This document shows positions 1 to 6,769 of a stretch of 17,926 bases of DNA, piece by piece. Where the stretch lies: positions 1 to 17,926 of the forward strand of contig CAYWEP010000018.1 in the NCBI GenBank assembly GCA_964457405.1, in the 5' to 3' direction. The position numbers and the translations under genes are program-made. Origin of the DNA: CAYWEP01 sp964457405. GTDB lineage: Bacteria > Patescibacteriota > Microgenomatia > Levybacterales > UBA12049. Positions within the stretch are counted from its first letter, which is position 1. The number at the start of each line of letters is the position of its first letter. The notes under the pieces were generated by a model. It made no database searches. It was given only the letters and a program-made list of their open reading frames with translations, and was not told the DNA's origin.

Positions 1-1007
1 AAATAGGCAAAGCGACTGGCGTGGAGGAAGTGAAGAAAATGGTAATTGAAGGTATGATGACGCCACCCCAAGGGACAGGAGCCGTACAGCAAAAAAGCAA
101 TATTCTTGAAGAAGAAGTAGCACATGCGCTCTCTCTCCTTGGAAATCCAAAGCTCAATGCCTATAAAATCGTCGCAGACCCTGCCAATGCCATGGGCGCA
201 CAGTATATAGAAGCGCTCTTTCAAAAAATTCCCGGTGAGCTTGTTAAGATGAATTTTGAGCTTGACGGCAGTTTTCCGGTGCATCAACCAGATCCTTTGG
301 TTTTTGAAAACCTTAAAGATGTACGAGAGAAAGTAATCGCTGAAAAAGCAGATCTCGGACTTGCGCCGGACGGGGACGGAGATCGACTGTTTTTTATTGA
401 CGAGAAAGGCGCAGTCGTTCCTGCGACAATTATCACAGCTCTCGTCGCACGTGAGCTTTTGAAGAAAAACCCGGGTGCGACGATACTTTTTGATATTCGT
501 TACATTCTCACACCGAGTAAAATTATTGAGGAATCTGGCGGAAAATATGAAATAACCAAAGTTGGTCATGCGTTTATTACAGAAAAACTCGGTCAAGCAG
601 GCGGCATTTTCGCAGGCGAGTCATCGGCACACTATTTTTATAAAACAAGCGGCAACGCCGAATCTCAGCTCATTACCATAATCTCGGTTCTGAAAGTATT
701 GTCAGAAGAAAACAAACCACTTTCAGAAGTCGTTGAAGAGTTACGAAGAAGCTATGAATCAGGTGAGATTAATTTCAAAGTGACCAATGCATCGGAAATA
801 ATGGAAAACCTGCAGGAGCAGTACAAAGATGGCAATTTGTCAACACTTGACGGTATTGCCATATCCTACCCCGACTGGCGTTTCAGCGTCCGAATGTCAA
901 ATACCGAACCGTTACTTCGCCTCAACCTTGAAGCGGTAACAAAAGATGTTATGGAAATAAAGCGAGACGAAGTGGTAAAATTAATTAGAAAAGCCGCAAA
1001 ACAATGA
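1..1007 (+). CDS. manB: Phosphomannomutase/phosphoglucomutase, C-terminal part (5' truncated by window edge)
   Basis: Alpha-D-phosphohexomutase superfamily enzyme interconverting hexose 6-phosphate and hexose 1-phosphate, feeding GDP-mannose or UDP-glucose synthesis in the cytoplasm. The frame is open to the left edge and codons 5' of the GTG at position 21 still read like the family (IGKATG), so that GTG is internal and the catalytic-serine domain lies outside the window. Visible are the metal-binding loop DGDGD (about residue 117 counted from the GTG), the sugar-binding loop GESSAH (199-204), and the C-terminal phosphate-binding loop RMSNTEPLLRL. The stop overlaps the next start by ATGA, so the gene is probably co-transcribed with the cupin downstream. 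Family members act on mannose, glucose or glucosamine phosphates; substrate cannot be told from sequence, and the manB symbol rests on the mannose-type neighbours. Confidence 0.9.
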   Translation, partial: IGKATGVEEVKKMVIEGMMTPPQGTGAVQQKSNILEEEVAHALSLLGNPKLNAYKIVADPANAMGAQYIEALFQKIPGELVKMNFELDGSFPVHQPDPLVFENLKDVREKVIAEKADLGLAPDGDGDRLFFIDEKGAVVPATIITALVARELLKKNPGATILFDIRYILTPSKIIEESGGKYEITKVGHAFITEKLGQAGGIFAGESSAHYFYKTSGNAESQLITIISVLKVLSEENKPLSEVVEELRRSYESGEINFKVTNASEIMENLQEQYKDGNLSTLDGIAISYPDWRFSVRMSNTEPLLRLNLEAVTKDVMEIKRDEVVKLIRKAAKQ

Positions 1008-1441
1008 TTGATCTAAGTAGTATTGATAAATTCTCGTTTTCAAATCGACCATTTAGTAAGAAAGTTGAAAAGCCGTGGGGATATGAAATCATTTTTACAC
1101 CACCACACCTTTCCTACACGGGAAAAATAATGCATATCCAGGCTGGGAAACGCCTATCGCTGCAAATACATGATAGAAAACAAGAGAGTTGGATTCTGAA
1201 AAGCGGACAGGCAAAGATTGTATGGGAAAACCAAAACGGAGAACTCATTGAGACTGACTTACAGGAAAATGAAGGCTTTACCTGTGCTATTGGTCAAAAG
1301 CATAGGCTCGTTGGCATCACGGATTGTGACATCTTTGAGGTCTCAACGCCTGAAATCGGAACAACGTATAGACTTGAGGACGACTTCAAGAGGCCAGATG
1401 AGACGGAACAAATAAGGGCTGAAATGAGAAATGAGAAATGA
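1004..1441 (+). CDS. Cupin protein, mannose-6-phosphate isomerase type II-like
   Basis: Single-domain cupin of 145 aa resembling the C-terminal isomerase domain of type II mannose-6-phosphate isomerase/GDP-mannose pyrophosphorylase proteins. It shows the PWGYE start of the domain (residues 24-28), the first cupin motif with Q54 and H56 followed by SWILKSGQ, and the second motif ending in GQKH (H100), consistent with a metal site for converting fructose 6-phosphate and mannose 6-phosphate. The start overlaps the mutase stop by four bases (ATGA). The last residues (EMRNEK) are encoded by a heptanucleotide repeat tract that belongs to an intergenic palindromic element, so the C-terminal tail is probably acquired and dispensable. 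A catalytically inactive sugar-binding cupin is an alternative. Confidence 0.8.
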   Translation: MIDLSSIDKFSFSNRPFSKKVEKPWGYEIIFTPPHLSYTGKIMHIQAGKRLSLQIHDRKQESWILKSGQAKIVWENQNGELIETDLQENEGFTCAIGQKHRLVGITDCDIFEVSTPEIGTTYRLEDDFKRPDETEQIRAEMRNEK

Positions 1442-1510
1442 GAATGTAGAAAATGATGTGAGAGGTGAGATTGATCTCACTTCCCACTTCAAGATCCAGC
1501 TTCTCACACC
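1422..1510. repeat. Palindromic intergenic repeat element with heptamer tract
   Basis: Three tandem copies of AAATGAG occupy 1422-1442 and contain the cupin stop codon. They are followed by a long hairpin: arms 1458-1470 and 1475-1487, loop TTGA, 13 pairs with one mismatch and one G-T wobble. The right flank (TTCTCAC and CATTTCACAC around 1501-1522) repeats the complementary motif. No poly-T run follows the stem, so this is not a typical intrinsic terminator, although the hairpin could still shape the transcript between the cupin and the isomerase. Elements of this look are common between genes in Patescibacteria genomes, as far as I recall; copy number in this genome cannot be seen here. Confidence 0.65.
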
Positions 1511-1528
1511 CCATTTCACACATCAACT

Positions 1529-2569
1529 ATGCTAGATCTTAGCGACACAGCTGCGATTAAAAAAATTGACCCCCAAGATACGCTTGCGTCCACGGAACTC
1601 ATCGTAAAACAGCTCGAAGCAGCGTGGACTGAAGTGAATGCGCTTCATTTTGACAAAGAAATACGCGGAGTTAAAAATATTGTTTTTTGCGGCATGGGTG
1701 CGTCTATCTATGGCGCCCTCGTTCTCAAAGCGTTGCAGGGTCCTGAGATGCCCTATCCAGTTGAAATTATAAGCGATTACCACCTCCCATCCTGGGTTGA
1801 CAGCAACACGCTTGTCGTACTCACTAGTTACTCTGGCACAACTGAGGAAGTTCTCTCCAGCGCACAGGAAGCAAAAGCCAAAAGCAGCCATATGCTCGTC
1901 TTGACAAAGGGAGGGGCTTTGGCAGCGTTTGCATACGAGAATCACCTTCCCGCATATATATTTGACGCAAAACTAAATCCTGCGGGCGTCCCCCGCCTTG
2001 GCAACGGCTATACAATTTTAGGCCTGATCGGGTTGTTGAACAAACTTAACATTATCACAGTTGAGGAACACGAAATTACCAATGCAATTATTAGGTTAAA
2101 AGAAAAGTTTGCAGAAATAAGACCTCGGGCAATGGCTGACTCTGAGAAATACCTCGACATTATACCCGTTGTTTTTGCAGCTGAGCATTTGGCCGGCAAC
2201 GGCCAGATTTTGCGAAACCAATTTAATGAAACAAGTAAAACATTCTCATCGTATTTTTTGCTTCCAGATCTGAATCATCATTTGATGGAAGGATTGCAAT
2301 TTCCAAAAGATGCCAAACTGAAATTCCTTATACTTAATTCTCCCAATTATTCAGCAAAGATTAAGCAAAGAATGTCACTCACTGTCGATGTCGTAAAGCA
2401 AAACCATAGAGACATAGAAGAATTTATGACAAGTGGACAAACAGTCTACGATGACTTCCTTGAAGCACTGACCTACGGAAGCTTCCTGACGCTCTATCTT
2501 GCTTTGCGATACGACCAGAACCCCGCTATCAACCCCTGGGTGGACTACTTCAAAGAAAAACTCAAATAA
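1529..2569 (+). CDS. Bifunctional phosphoglucose/phosphomannose isomerase
   Basis: SIS-domain isomerase of 346 aa, the usual length of the PGI/PMI family first described in archaea, which interconverts glucose 6-phosphate, fructose 6-phosphate and mannose 6-phosphate. The first SIS domain shows CGMGAS (54-59) and the phosphate-binding SYSGTTEE (100-107). The second half contains NQFNE (230-234, with the catalytic glutamate position) and LNHH (248-251, with the ring-opening histidine position). The end NPWVDYFKEKL is typical of the family. It lies downstream of two other mannose-phosphate genes, separated by a palindromic element. No Shine-Dalgarno sequence precedes the ATG at 1529. It may serve both as the glycolytic isomerase and as the source of mannose 6-phosphate. 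Confidence 0.92.
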   Translation: MLDLSDTAAIKKIDPQDTLASTELIVKQLEAAWTEVNALHFDKEIRGVKNIVFCGMGASIYGALVLKALQGPEMPYPVEIISDYHLPSWVDSNTLVVLTSYSGTTEEVLSSAQEAKAKSSHMLVLTKGGALAAFAYENHLPAYIFDAKLNPAGVPRLGNGYTILGLIGLLNKLNIITVEEHEITNAIIRLKEKFAEIRPRAMADSEKYLDIIPVVFAAEHLAGNGQILRNQFNETSKTFSSYFLLPDLNHHLMEGLQFPKDAKLKFLILNSPNYSAKIKQRMSLTVDVVKQNHRDIEEFMTSGQTVYDDFLEALTYGSFLTLYLALRYDQNPAINPWVDYFKEKLK

Positions 2570-2605
2570 AAATGGCTCTCATTCGTCGTACATCATACAC
2601 ATACC

Positions 2606-2634
2606 TTGTTTTGCCAAAAAAAATATTGTACAGT
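2606..2634 (+). promoter_or_regulatory. Possible promoter for the GT2 gene, leaderless geometry
   Basis: TTGTTT (2606-2611) and TACAGT (2629-2634) are separated by 17 bp. The ATG at 2643 lies 8 bp after the -10 hexamer and no Shine-Dalgarno sequence is present, so transcription would start at or next to the start codon. Both hexamers are imperfect matches to the consensus. Confidence 0.3.
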
Positions 2635-2642
2635 GATAACAT

Positions 2643-3554
2643 ATGCTAGAAAAAATTCGAGTCAGCATTGGTATTCCTGCATACAATGAAAAGCAAAATA
2701 TCGATAGACTTCTTAAGTCACTTCTCAGACAACAGGTAAAGCGAGTTATTATTTCAGAAATTATTGTTATTTCAAGTGGTTCCACTGATAAAACCAATGC
2801 ACTCGTCCGGAAGATTGCAGCAACCAATCTAAGAGTGAAGCTTATCTGTCAAAAAAGACGACTTGGTAAAGCCTCTGCTGTCAATATATTTCTTTCTCGC
2901 GCAAAGGAGGATATCCTCGTTTTAACAAGCGCTGATATTATCTTGAAAAATAGAACACTTGAGTATCTTATTTCACCTCTCAAAAGAAGGTCAGTTGGAA
3001 TTGTTGGTTCTCACCCAATACCTCTAAATGATAACAAAACTTTTTTAGGGTTTGCTGCCCACTTACAATGGGATCTGCATCATGCTATTTCTCTTTCTTC
3101 GCCAAAAATGGGAGAATGTATTGCATTTCGAAAGATCTTCAAGCAAATACCTATACTCTCTGCGGTTGATGAGACAAATATCGAATCACTTATTAAAGGG
3201 CAAGGGTATAAAATGGTATATGCACCAAATGCCATTGTCTACAATAAAGGACCAGAAACATTTGAAGACTTTATTACTAGAAGACGACATATCTATGCAG
3301 GACATCTTGCAACAAAATATGAATATAGCTACGAAGTATCGACGATCAGCGGGTTCACTTTGCTCATCCTACTTCTTAAAAACTTCTCATTCTCTTTCCA
3401 GTTTATTCTTTTTACTCCTGGTGTTATTATGCTTGAGGCGTACAGTCGATTGCTTGGTTTTTTTGACTACAAACTAAAACTTCGCTCACATACAATATGG
3501 ACAATAACACATTCAACAAAAAAACTGCCTCAACTCAGAGAAGCCACAGCTTAA
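2643..3554 (+). CDS. Glycosyltransferase family 2
   Basis: GT-A fold glycosyltransferase of 303 aa. The N-terminal nucleotide-sugar-binding region shows GIPAYNEKQNI (about 9-19) and SSGSTDKT (45-52), followed by GKASAVN near 75, which matches the GKAGALN position of the family. The usual DxD appears as SAD in LTSADI (about 94-99). Further on lie DETN (the acceptor/base region) and RRRHIYAG, resembling the (Q/R)xxRW motif. A hydrophobic stretch in the C-terminal part (LLILLLKNF to LFTPGVIML) probably gives one or two membrane segments, so the enzyme would act at the inner face of the membrane on lipid-linked or surface glycans. Donor and acceptor are unknown. It is convergent with the DUF2723 gene. 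Confidence 0.85.
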   Translation: MLEKIRVSIGIPAYNEKQNIDRLLKSLLRQQVKRVIISEIIVISSGSTDKTNALVRKIAATNLRVKLICQKRRLGKASAVNIFLSRAKEDILVLTSADIILKNRTLEYLISPLKRRSVGIVGSHPIPLNDNKTFLGFAAHLQWDLHHAISLSSPKMGECIAFRKIFKQIPILSAVDETNIESLIKGQGYKMVYAPNAIVYNKGPETFEDFITRRRHIYAGHLATKYEYSYEVSTISGFTLLILLLKNFSFSFQFILFTPGVIMLEAYSRLLGFFDYKLKLRSHTIWTITHSTKKLPQLREATA

Positions 3555-3661
3555 TAAGTTCTCGCAATCCGATAATGTATGTAAAAAAATATACCAGCAG
3601 ACACTCTTGCATAAAGATCTCTCTTCTTTTATAGCATATATTCGTGGGATACGTGATGGAG

Positions 3662-5671
3662 TTAGTAAGATGGCTTAACGCTAACCTCAATATCTTCATG
3701 AAACTTCTGCTTGTAGAGCATTCGAAGGGCATCTTTCATCTCGTTACGAACATGACAATTTTCGTATACCGCATAGAGCATTTGATAAAACGGCGCATAT
3801 AACGGATAGAGATTTATGGCTCTCTCGGAATTTTTCTGCGCCTCTTTACACATGTGTGGCACGAAAGACTGTGCAATACCTAATCTTGCAAATGCAACGG
3901 AGTTATTGTAGTCAATTTTTGTAGCCTCTTTGTAGTAACGTATTGCGTCTGAGGTGCTTTTATAGTGAAAAAGAAGAAAATCTGCGATTGTAACAAATGC
4001 GATCGAATAGGATTTTGTAATGTTTGGGGTAATAAGGTTTTGCTCTGAAGGAAGAAGGCTTTCTCTTTTCGGGATATGGAGTTTCTTCGTGTTTCTCTGA
4101 ATTTGCAGTAAAAATTCGTTTTTTTCAGGAATATCTTCACGTTTAATAAATTCTGATAAAATGCCACGAGGAATAAAGATGTGATTTTTTGCGGTTATCG
4201 GATACGGGTATGACGAAAACAATGGTCTTTTCGCTCTTTCTAAGCTCTCATTAGAGATCGTTGCGCTTGCCCCGAGCTTCCTTCTTGCTTCAGTTAATTT
4301 CTTTATTTCTTTTTCATAAGGATGCATCGCTCCAGCAGGAGCAAGGATTGTTACATCGCTTCTGAAGTCTAGGACGTATGTATAATACCAGCTGTTAAAA
4401 ATAGAGGAATCGCTGGATAGGTAAATCATTGCGTTTTTTGGAACGCTTGAGAGAATATCCAAAGCTAAGTTGCCACCAATAGTAACTTTGGATAAATCAG
4501 TCTTTGGGAAATTATAGTAGAGCATTGTTGCAGGAACAATGAAAAGAGGCAAAAGTATGAAGGTTGCATATATTTTTCGTGGAAGCACTCGTTCTAAAAG
4601 CTTTTGGATCGCCATTAATCCAATTGGAAGGAAAAAAAGAAAAAGTATGAATGAGTGCATATAAAATCGCTCCAATACACCAAGATCGTCAAGTTCTAAC
4701 AAGCGTGGAACTATCATGAAAATAAACAATGGTCCTGAAAGGAAAAAGCCAATGAGGAGAGAGACTGCTAGCAAGCGTTCCTTCCGCAAAAGCATGTAAA
4801 AGCCAATGAGACAAAGACCGGCTATCAAATACGAATAATTAGTAATAAGTGTTGAAAAATAAACTGAGACAACTGCAATTTTTTGCACGATAGGAGTCAC
4901 CAATGGTGCGATTTCGTATCGGCTTCTGAGAACAAGAGCAATAAAATTTGCTAGTGTTGGCTCGTTACTCCAGTTAATAACTGGATGAAGAGAAGCAGAG
5001 ATCGGAACATACACATACGGAATTAGTCCAAGAAGAAAGGCTACAATAACGAATAAAAATCGTTTCTTTTGTTTGAAGAGTAATTTTATATGTGGAACAG
5101 TAAGTAGTAAAACAGCCGGAAATGTTGCAATAATTGCGTGTTGGTTTGCGAGAGATAAACCGGAGAAAAATGCGGCAAAGTATAGATTTTTTATTTTTTT
5201 TGTGCGATAGAAATGTATAGCAAAGTAAAAAATGAGAATCAGAAGAGCGTTACTGAGCGCAAAAACTTCAGGAATCTCGCTGAAAAACCAGTAATAATAC
5301 GAGAGCCCCAAGACACTCGTCGCATATACCGTTATGAGAAGGTTTTTAGTGCTCTGAAGCGAGTATTTGAAATAAAAGACAAGACCGATAATTGATGCGA
5401 CAACTGATATAATGGCCACTTTCGATACGACGGGGAGCGGGAGCGGAAATCGAGACAGCAGAAATCCTAAAAACGTTAGTAATGGATACCCTGGCGGGTG
5501 TGGTATACCAAAAACGTAGGCTGCAGTTACTAAGTCGCCAATGTCACCGCTGTAGATGTCGCGTGTAATATTGTGCAGATAGAGCAGTATGAAGGATAAA
5601 AAAAATGCTCCTATGAATAGGATAGATATGGTATGCGCCCTTTTCTTGTGATTTGCTTTTTCCGACATCAT
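3662..5671 (-). CDS. DUF2723 (TMEM260-like) membrane glycosyltransferase with C-terminal TPRs
   Basis: Polytopic membrane protein of 669 aa. After a first membrane segment (about 14-33) it has the DUF2723 signature loop SGDIGDLVTAAYVFG followed by IPHPPGYPL (41-64), then FFSEIPEVFALSN (129-141) and GLSLANQH (171-178). About ten further hydrophobic segments run to about residue 385. A soluble domain follows, ending in TPR-like helices (about 575-660; YYKEATKIDYNNSVAFARLG and AINLYPLYAPF). DUF2723 belongs with GT-C type enzymes, and the eukaryotic relative TMEM260 is a protein O-mannosyltransferase, so transfer of a lipid-linked sugar to a secreted protein outside the membrane is the likely role. 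It lies directly downstream of the pilus genes but has its own promoter. The acidic SGDIGD loop fits the catalytic Asp position. Substrate and acceptor are inferred only. Confidence 0.82.
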   Translation of the reverse strand: MMSEKANHKKRAHTISILFIGAFFLSFILLYLHNITRDIYSGDIGDLVTAAYVFGIPHPPGYPLLTFLGFLLSRFPLPLPVVSKVAIISVVASIIGLVFYFKYSLQSTKNLLITVYATSVLGLSYYYWFFSEIPEVFALSNALLILIFYFAIHFYRTKKIKNLYFAAFFSGLSLANQHAIIATFPAVLLLTVPHIKLLFKQKKRFLFVIVAFLLGLIPYVYVPISASLHPVINWSNEPTLANFIALVLRSRYEIAPLVTPIVQKIAVVSVYFSTLITNYSYLIAGLCLIGFYMLLRKERLLAVSLLIGFFLSGPLFIFMIVPRLLELDDLGVLERFYMHSFILFLFFLPIGLMAIQKLLERVLPRKIYATFILLPLFIVPATMLYYNFPKTDLSKVTIGGNLALDILSSVPKNAMIYLSSDSSIFNSWYYTYVLDFRSDVTILAPAGAMHPYEKEIKKLTEARRKLGASATISNESLERAKRPLFSSYPYPITAKNHIFIPRGILSEFIKREDIPEKNEFLLQIQRNTKKLHIPKRESLLPSEQNLITPNITKSYSIAFVTIADFLLFHYKSTSDAIRYYKEATKIDYNNSVAFARLGIAQSFVPHMCKEAQKNSERAINLYPLYAPFYQMLYAVYENCHVRNEMKDALRMLYKQKFHEDIEVSVKPSY

Positions 5672-5688
5672 GTTTGAGAATCTTTGTC

Positions 5689-5716
5689 AGTATAGCAGAA
5701 TAGTTTTTTGGGGCAA
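5689..5716 (-). promoter_or_regulatory. Promoter of the DUF2723 gene (extended -10)
   Basis: On the - strand TTGCCC (5716-5711), a 16-bp spacer and TATACT (5694-5689) preceded by TGC form an extended -10 promoter. The ATG at 5671 would follow a 5' leader of only about 10 bases. No Shine-Dalgarno sequence is present between promoter and start. Confidence 0.5.
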
Positions 5717-5789
5717 AGGATATGTAATACCAACAGTTTCCTTCTTTTACTCTTTTTATTCTTGATGGGTAAAATGCTTTGAAGGGAAT

Positions 5790-6284
5790 TTACCTCGTCA
5801 CCGAGATAGTTTGAACAAGCTCTGCTAAGGGAGCTTTGATGGTTACGCGTGCACTGTCTCCTGGACCTGGGGTTGTGACTGATATTGTATATACTGTGTT
5901 GTAGGTTGTGCAGTCTGTGTAGGAACCTGACTGTGGATCAATAGGGAGTGCTGCGATATATCGATTAACGATTGCACTGCAGAAAGCTGATCCTGTTCCA
6001 CCAACAGTACTTGCAATTCCTTTATTGGCATCTCCTGTTGCAATACCGGGAGGAAGGAGTCCTTTATTGTCTGCGATATACGCACTTATCGCTCCCAAAA
6101 TTGCATTCACTGCAGCTTGTCTACTTGCATTATTTGCCTGAGCAAAATTTCTTGCTGGGTTAACGGCAACAAGAGTGATTGCGAGAAGCACTGCGAGAAT
6201 TCCGACGACAACTAGGAGTTCTATAAGAGTGAAGCCTTTTTGATTTATTCGGACAGGTGTTTTCATACTTTTTAACTCTATCAT
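5790..6284 (-). CDS. pilA: Type IV major-type pilin (PilA/GspG-like)
   Basis: Prepilin of 164 aa with a 17-residue positively charged leader and the class III signal site NQKG|FTLIELLVVVGIL, keeping Gly-1, Phe+1 and Glu+5. The hydrophobic alpha-1 helix is followed by NPARNFAQANNASRQAAVN and an ADNKG turn, the arrangement of small GspG/PilA-like pilins. The globular part holds two cysteines (about 102 and 124) that may form the C-terminal D-region disulfide. It is the simplest pilin of the cluster and the only one with the full FTLIE motif, so it is the best candidate for the main shaft subunit. It closes the pilus cluster, and a perfect TTGACA lies about 25 bases upstream, so it may be expressed separately. 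A start at the second Met (6266) is also possible. Confidence 0.88.
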   Translation of the reverse strand: MIELKSMKTPVRINQKGFTLIELLVVVGILAVLLAITLVAVNPARNFAQANNASRQAAVNAILGAISAYIADNKGLLPPGIATGDANKGIASTVGGTGSAFCSAIVNRYIAALPIDPQSGSYTDCTTYNTVYTISVTTPGPGDSARVTIKAPLAELVQTISVTR

Positions 6285-6309
6285 TACTTAATCATATCTT
6301 TTATCCCTT

Positions 6310-6315
6310 TGTCAA
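6310..6315 (-). promoter_or_regulatory. Possible -35 box upstream of the major pilin
   Basis: A perfect TTGACA on the - strand lies in the gap before the pilin. The best -10-like hexamer (TATGAT, 6296-6291) is only 13 bp away, which is shorter than a sigma70-type spacer; hexamers at 16-18 bp match poorly. The site is suggestive because a highly expressed pilin would need its own promoter. Confidence 0.25.
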
Positions 6316-6318
6316 GAG

Positions 6319-6349
6319 GGAATTTAGCCTCGGTTTGTAAGAAAAATGA
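6319..6349 (-). pseudogene. Remnant of a second copy of the 227-aa membrane-protein gene
   Basis: This 31-bp stretch is identical to 8851-8881, the 3' end of the intact membrane-protein gene, and still reads IFLTNRG followed by TAA in the same frame. It sits directly after the second PilX-like gene, exactly where the intact gene follows the first PilX-like gene. The start codon is missing and the ribosome binding site that is AAGGAG in the intact copy is AAGGAA here. It is therefore what is left after a block duplication followed by deletion of about 660 bp. The perfect identity is odd, because the neighbouring duplicated genes are clearly diverged. Confidence 0.75.
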
Positions 6350-6355
6350 TAAAAG

Positions 6356-6769
6356 CTAAAGTTCCTTCCATTCGGTTATGGTTAGCTTTTCTGCGGCATC
6401 AAACGAGGCTATTGCTCTGATTCTTCGCGCGAACTTGCCGACTTTCCCAGTAGAATAGATTGTATAAGGACCCACCCCTTGCACTGATATGATAATTGTT
6501 CCAAGTGGCACTGTTTTTGTCTCTCCTGTATAGCTAGGATTTCTCAACAATCGCAAAACAGCATTCTCTACACCACTTTGCGCGAGGACATAGGCTGTTA
6601 CTCCCTGTTCTATTTTACTTGCTGCAAGAGAATTAGTTATCAAGATTACAACAGCTGCCGAGACGACGGTTATTGCGATGATGATAAATGAGAGAAGTGC
6701 TATCAGCGCCTGACCCTCCATTGCATCCTGCAGGTAATTTGTGACATGTAACTTATTACTTTCTCTCAC
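6356..6769 (-). CDS. PilX/GspK-like minor prepilin, copy 2
   Basis: Prepilin-like protein of 137 aa with a 19-residue leader ending MEG|QALIALLSFIIIAI. Glu+5 of the pilin motif is replaced by Ala, as in GspK/PilX-type minor pilins, which cap the tip and do not need the Glu5 contact. The segment LAQSGVENAVLRLL after the first helix matches the A-x-SG-x-E-x-A helix of that group. The start is GTG at 6769, overlapping the upstream stop as GTGA; no ATG gives a sensible leader. It is a paralogue of the protein at 9544-9942: both end in LTITEWKEL and share the SFIIIAIT-V-SAAV core. It probably works with the propeller prepilin encoded just upstream. Confidence 0.82.
   Translation of the reverse strand: MRESNKLHVTNYLQDAMEGQALIALLSFIIIAITVVSAAVVILITNSLAASKIEQGVTAYVLAQSGVENAVLRLLRNPSYTGETKTVPLGTIIISVQGVGPYTIYSTGKVGKFARRIRAIASFDAAEKLTITEWKEL

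Noticed and set aside
3555..3661. Gap between the convergent GT2 and DUF2723 genes searched for a terminator or small gene
   Set aside because: Only AT-rich sequence and a weak five-pair stem were seen; no frame or T-tract hairpin is supported.
6301..6320. Small hairpin TCCCT/AGGGA as a terminator before the pilin
   Set aside because: The stem is only five pairs and no T-run follows on either strand.
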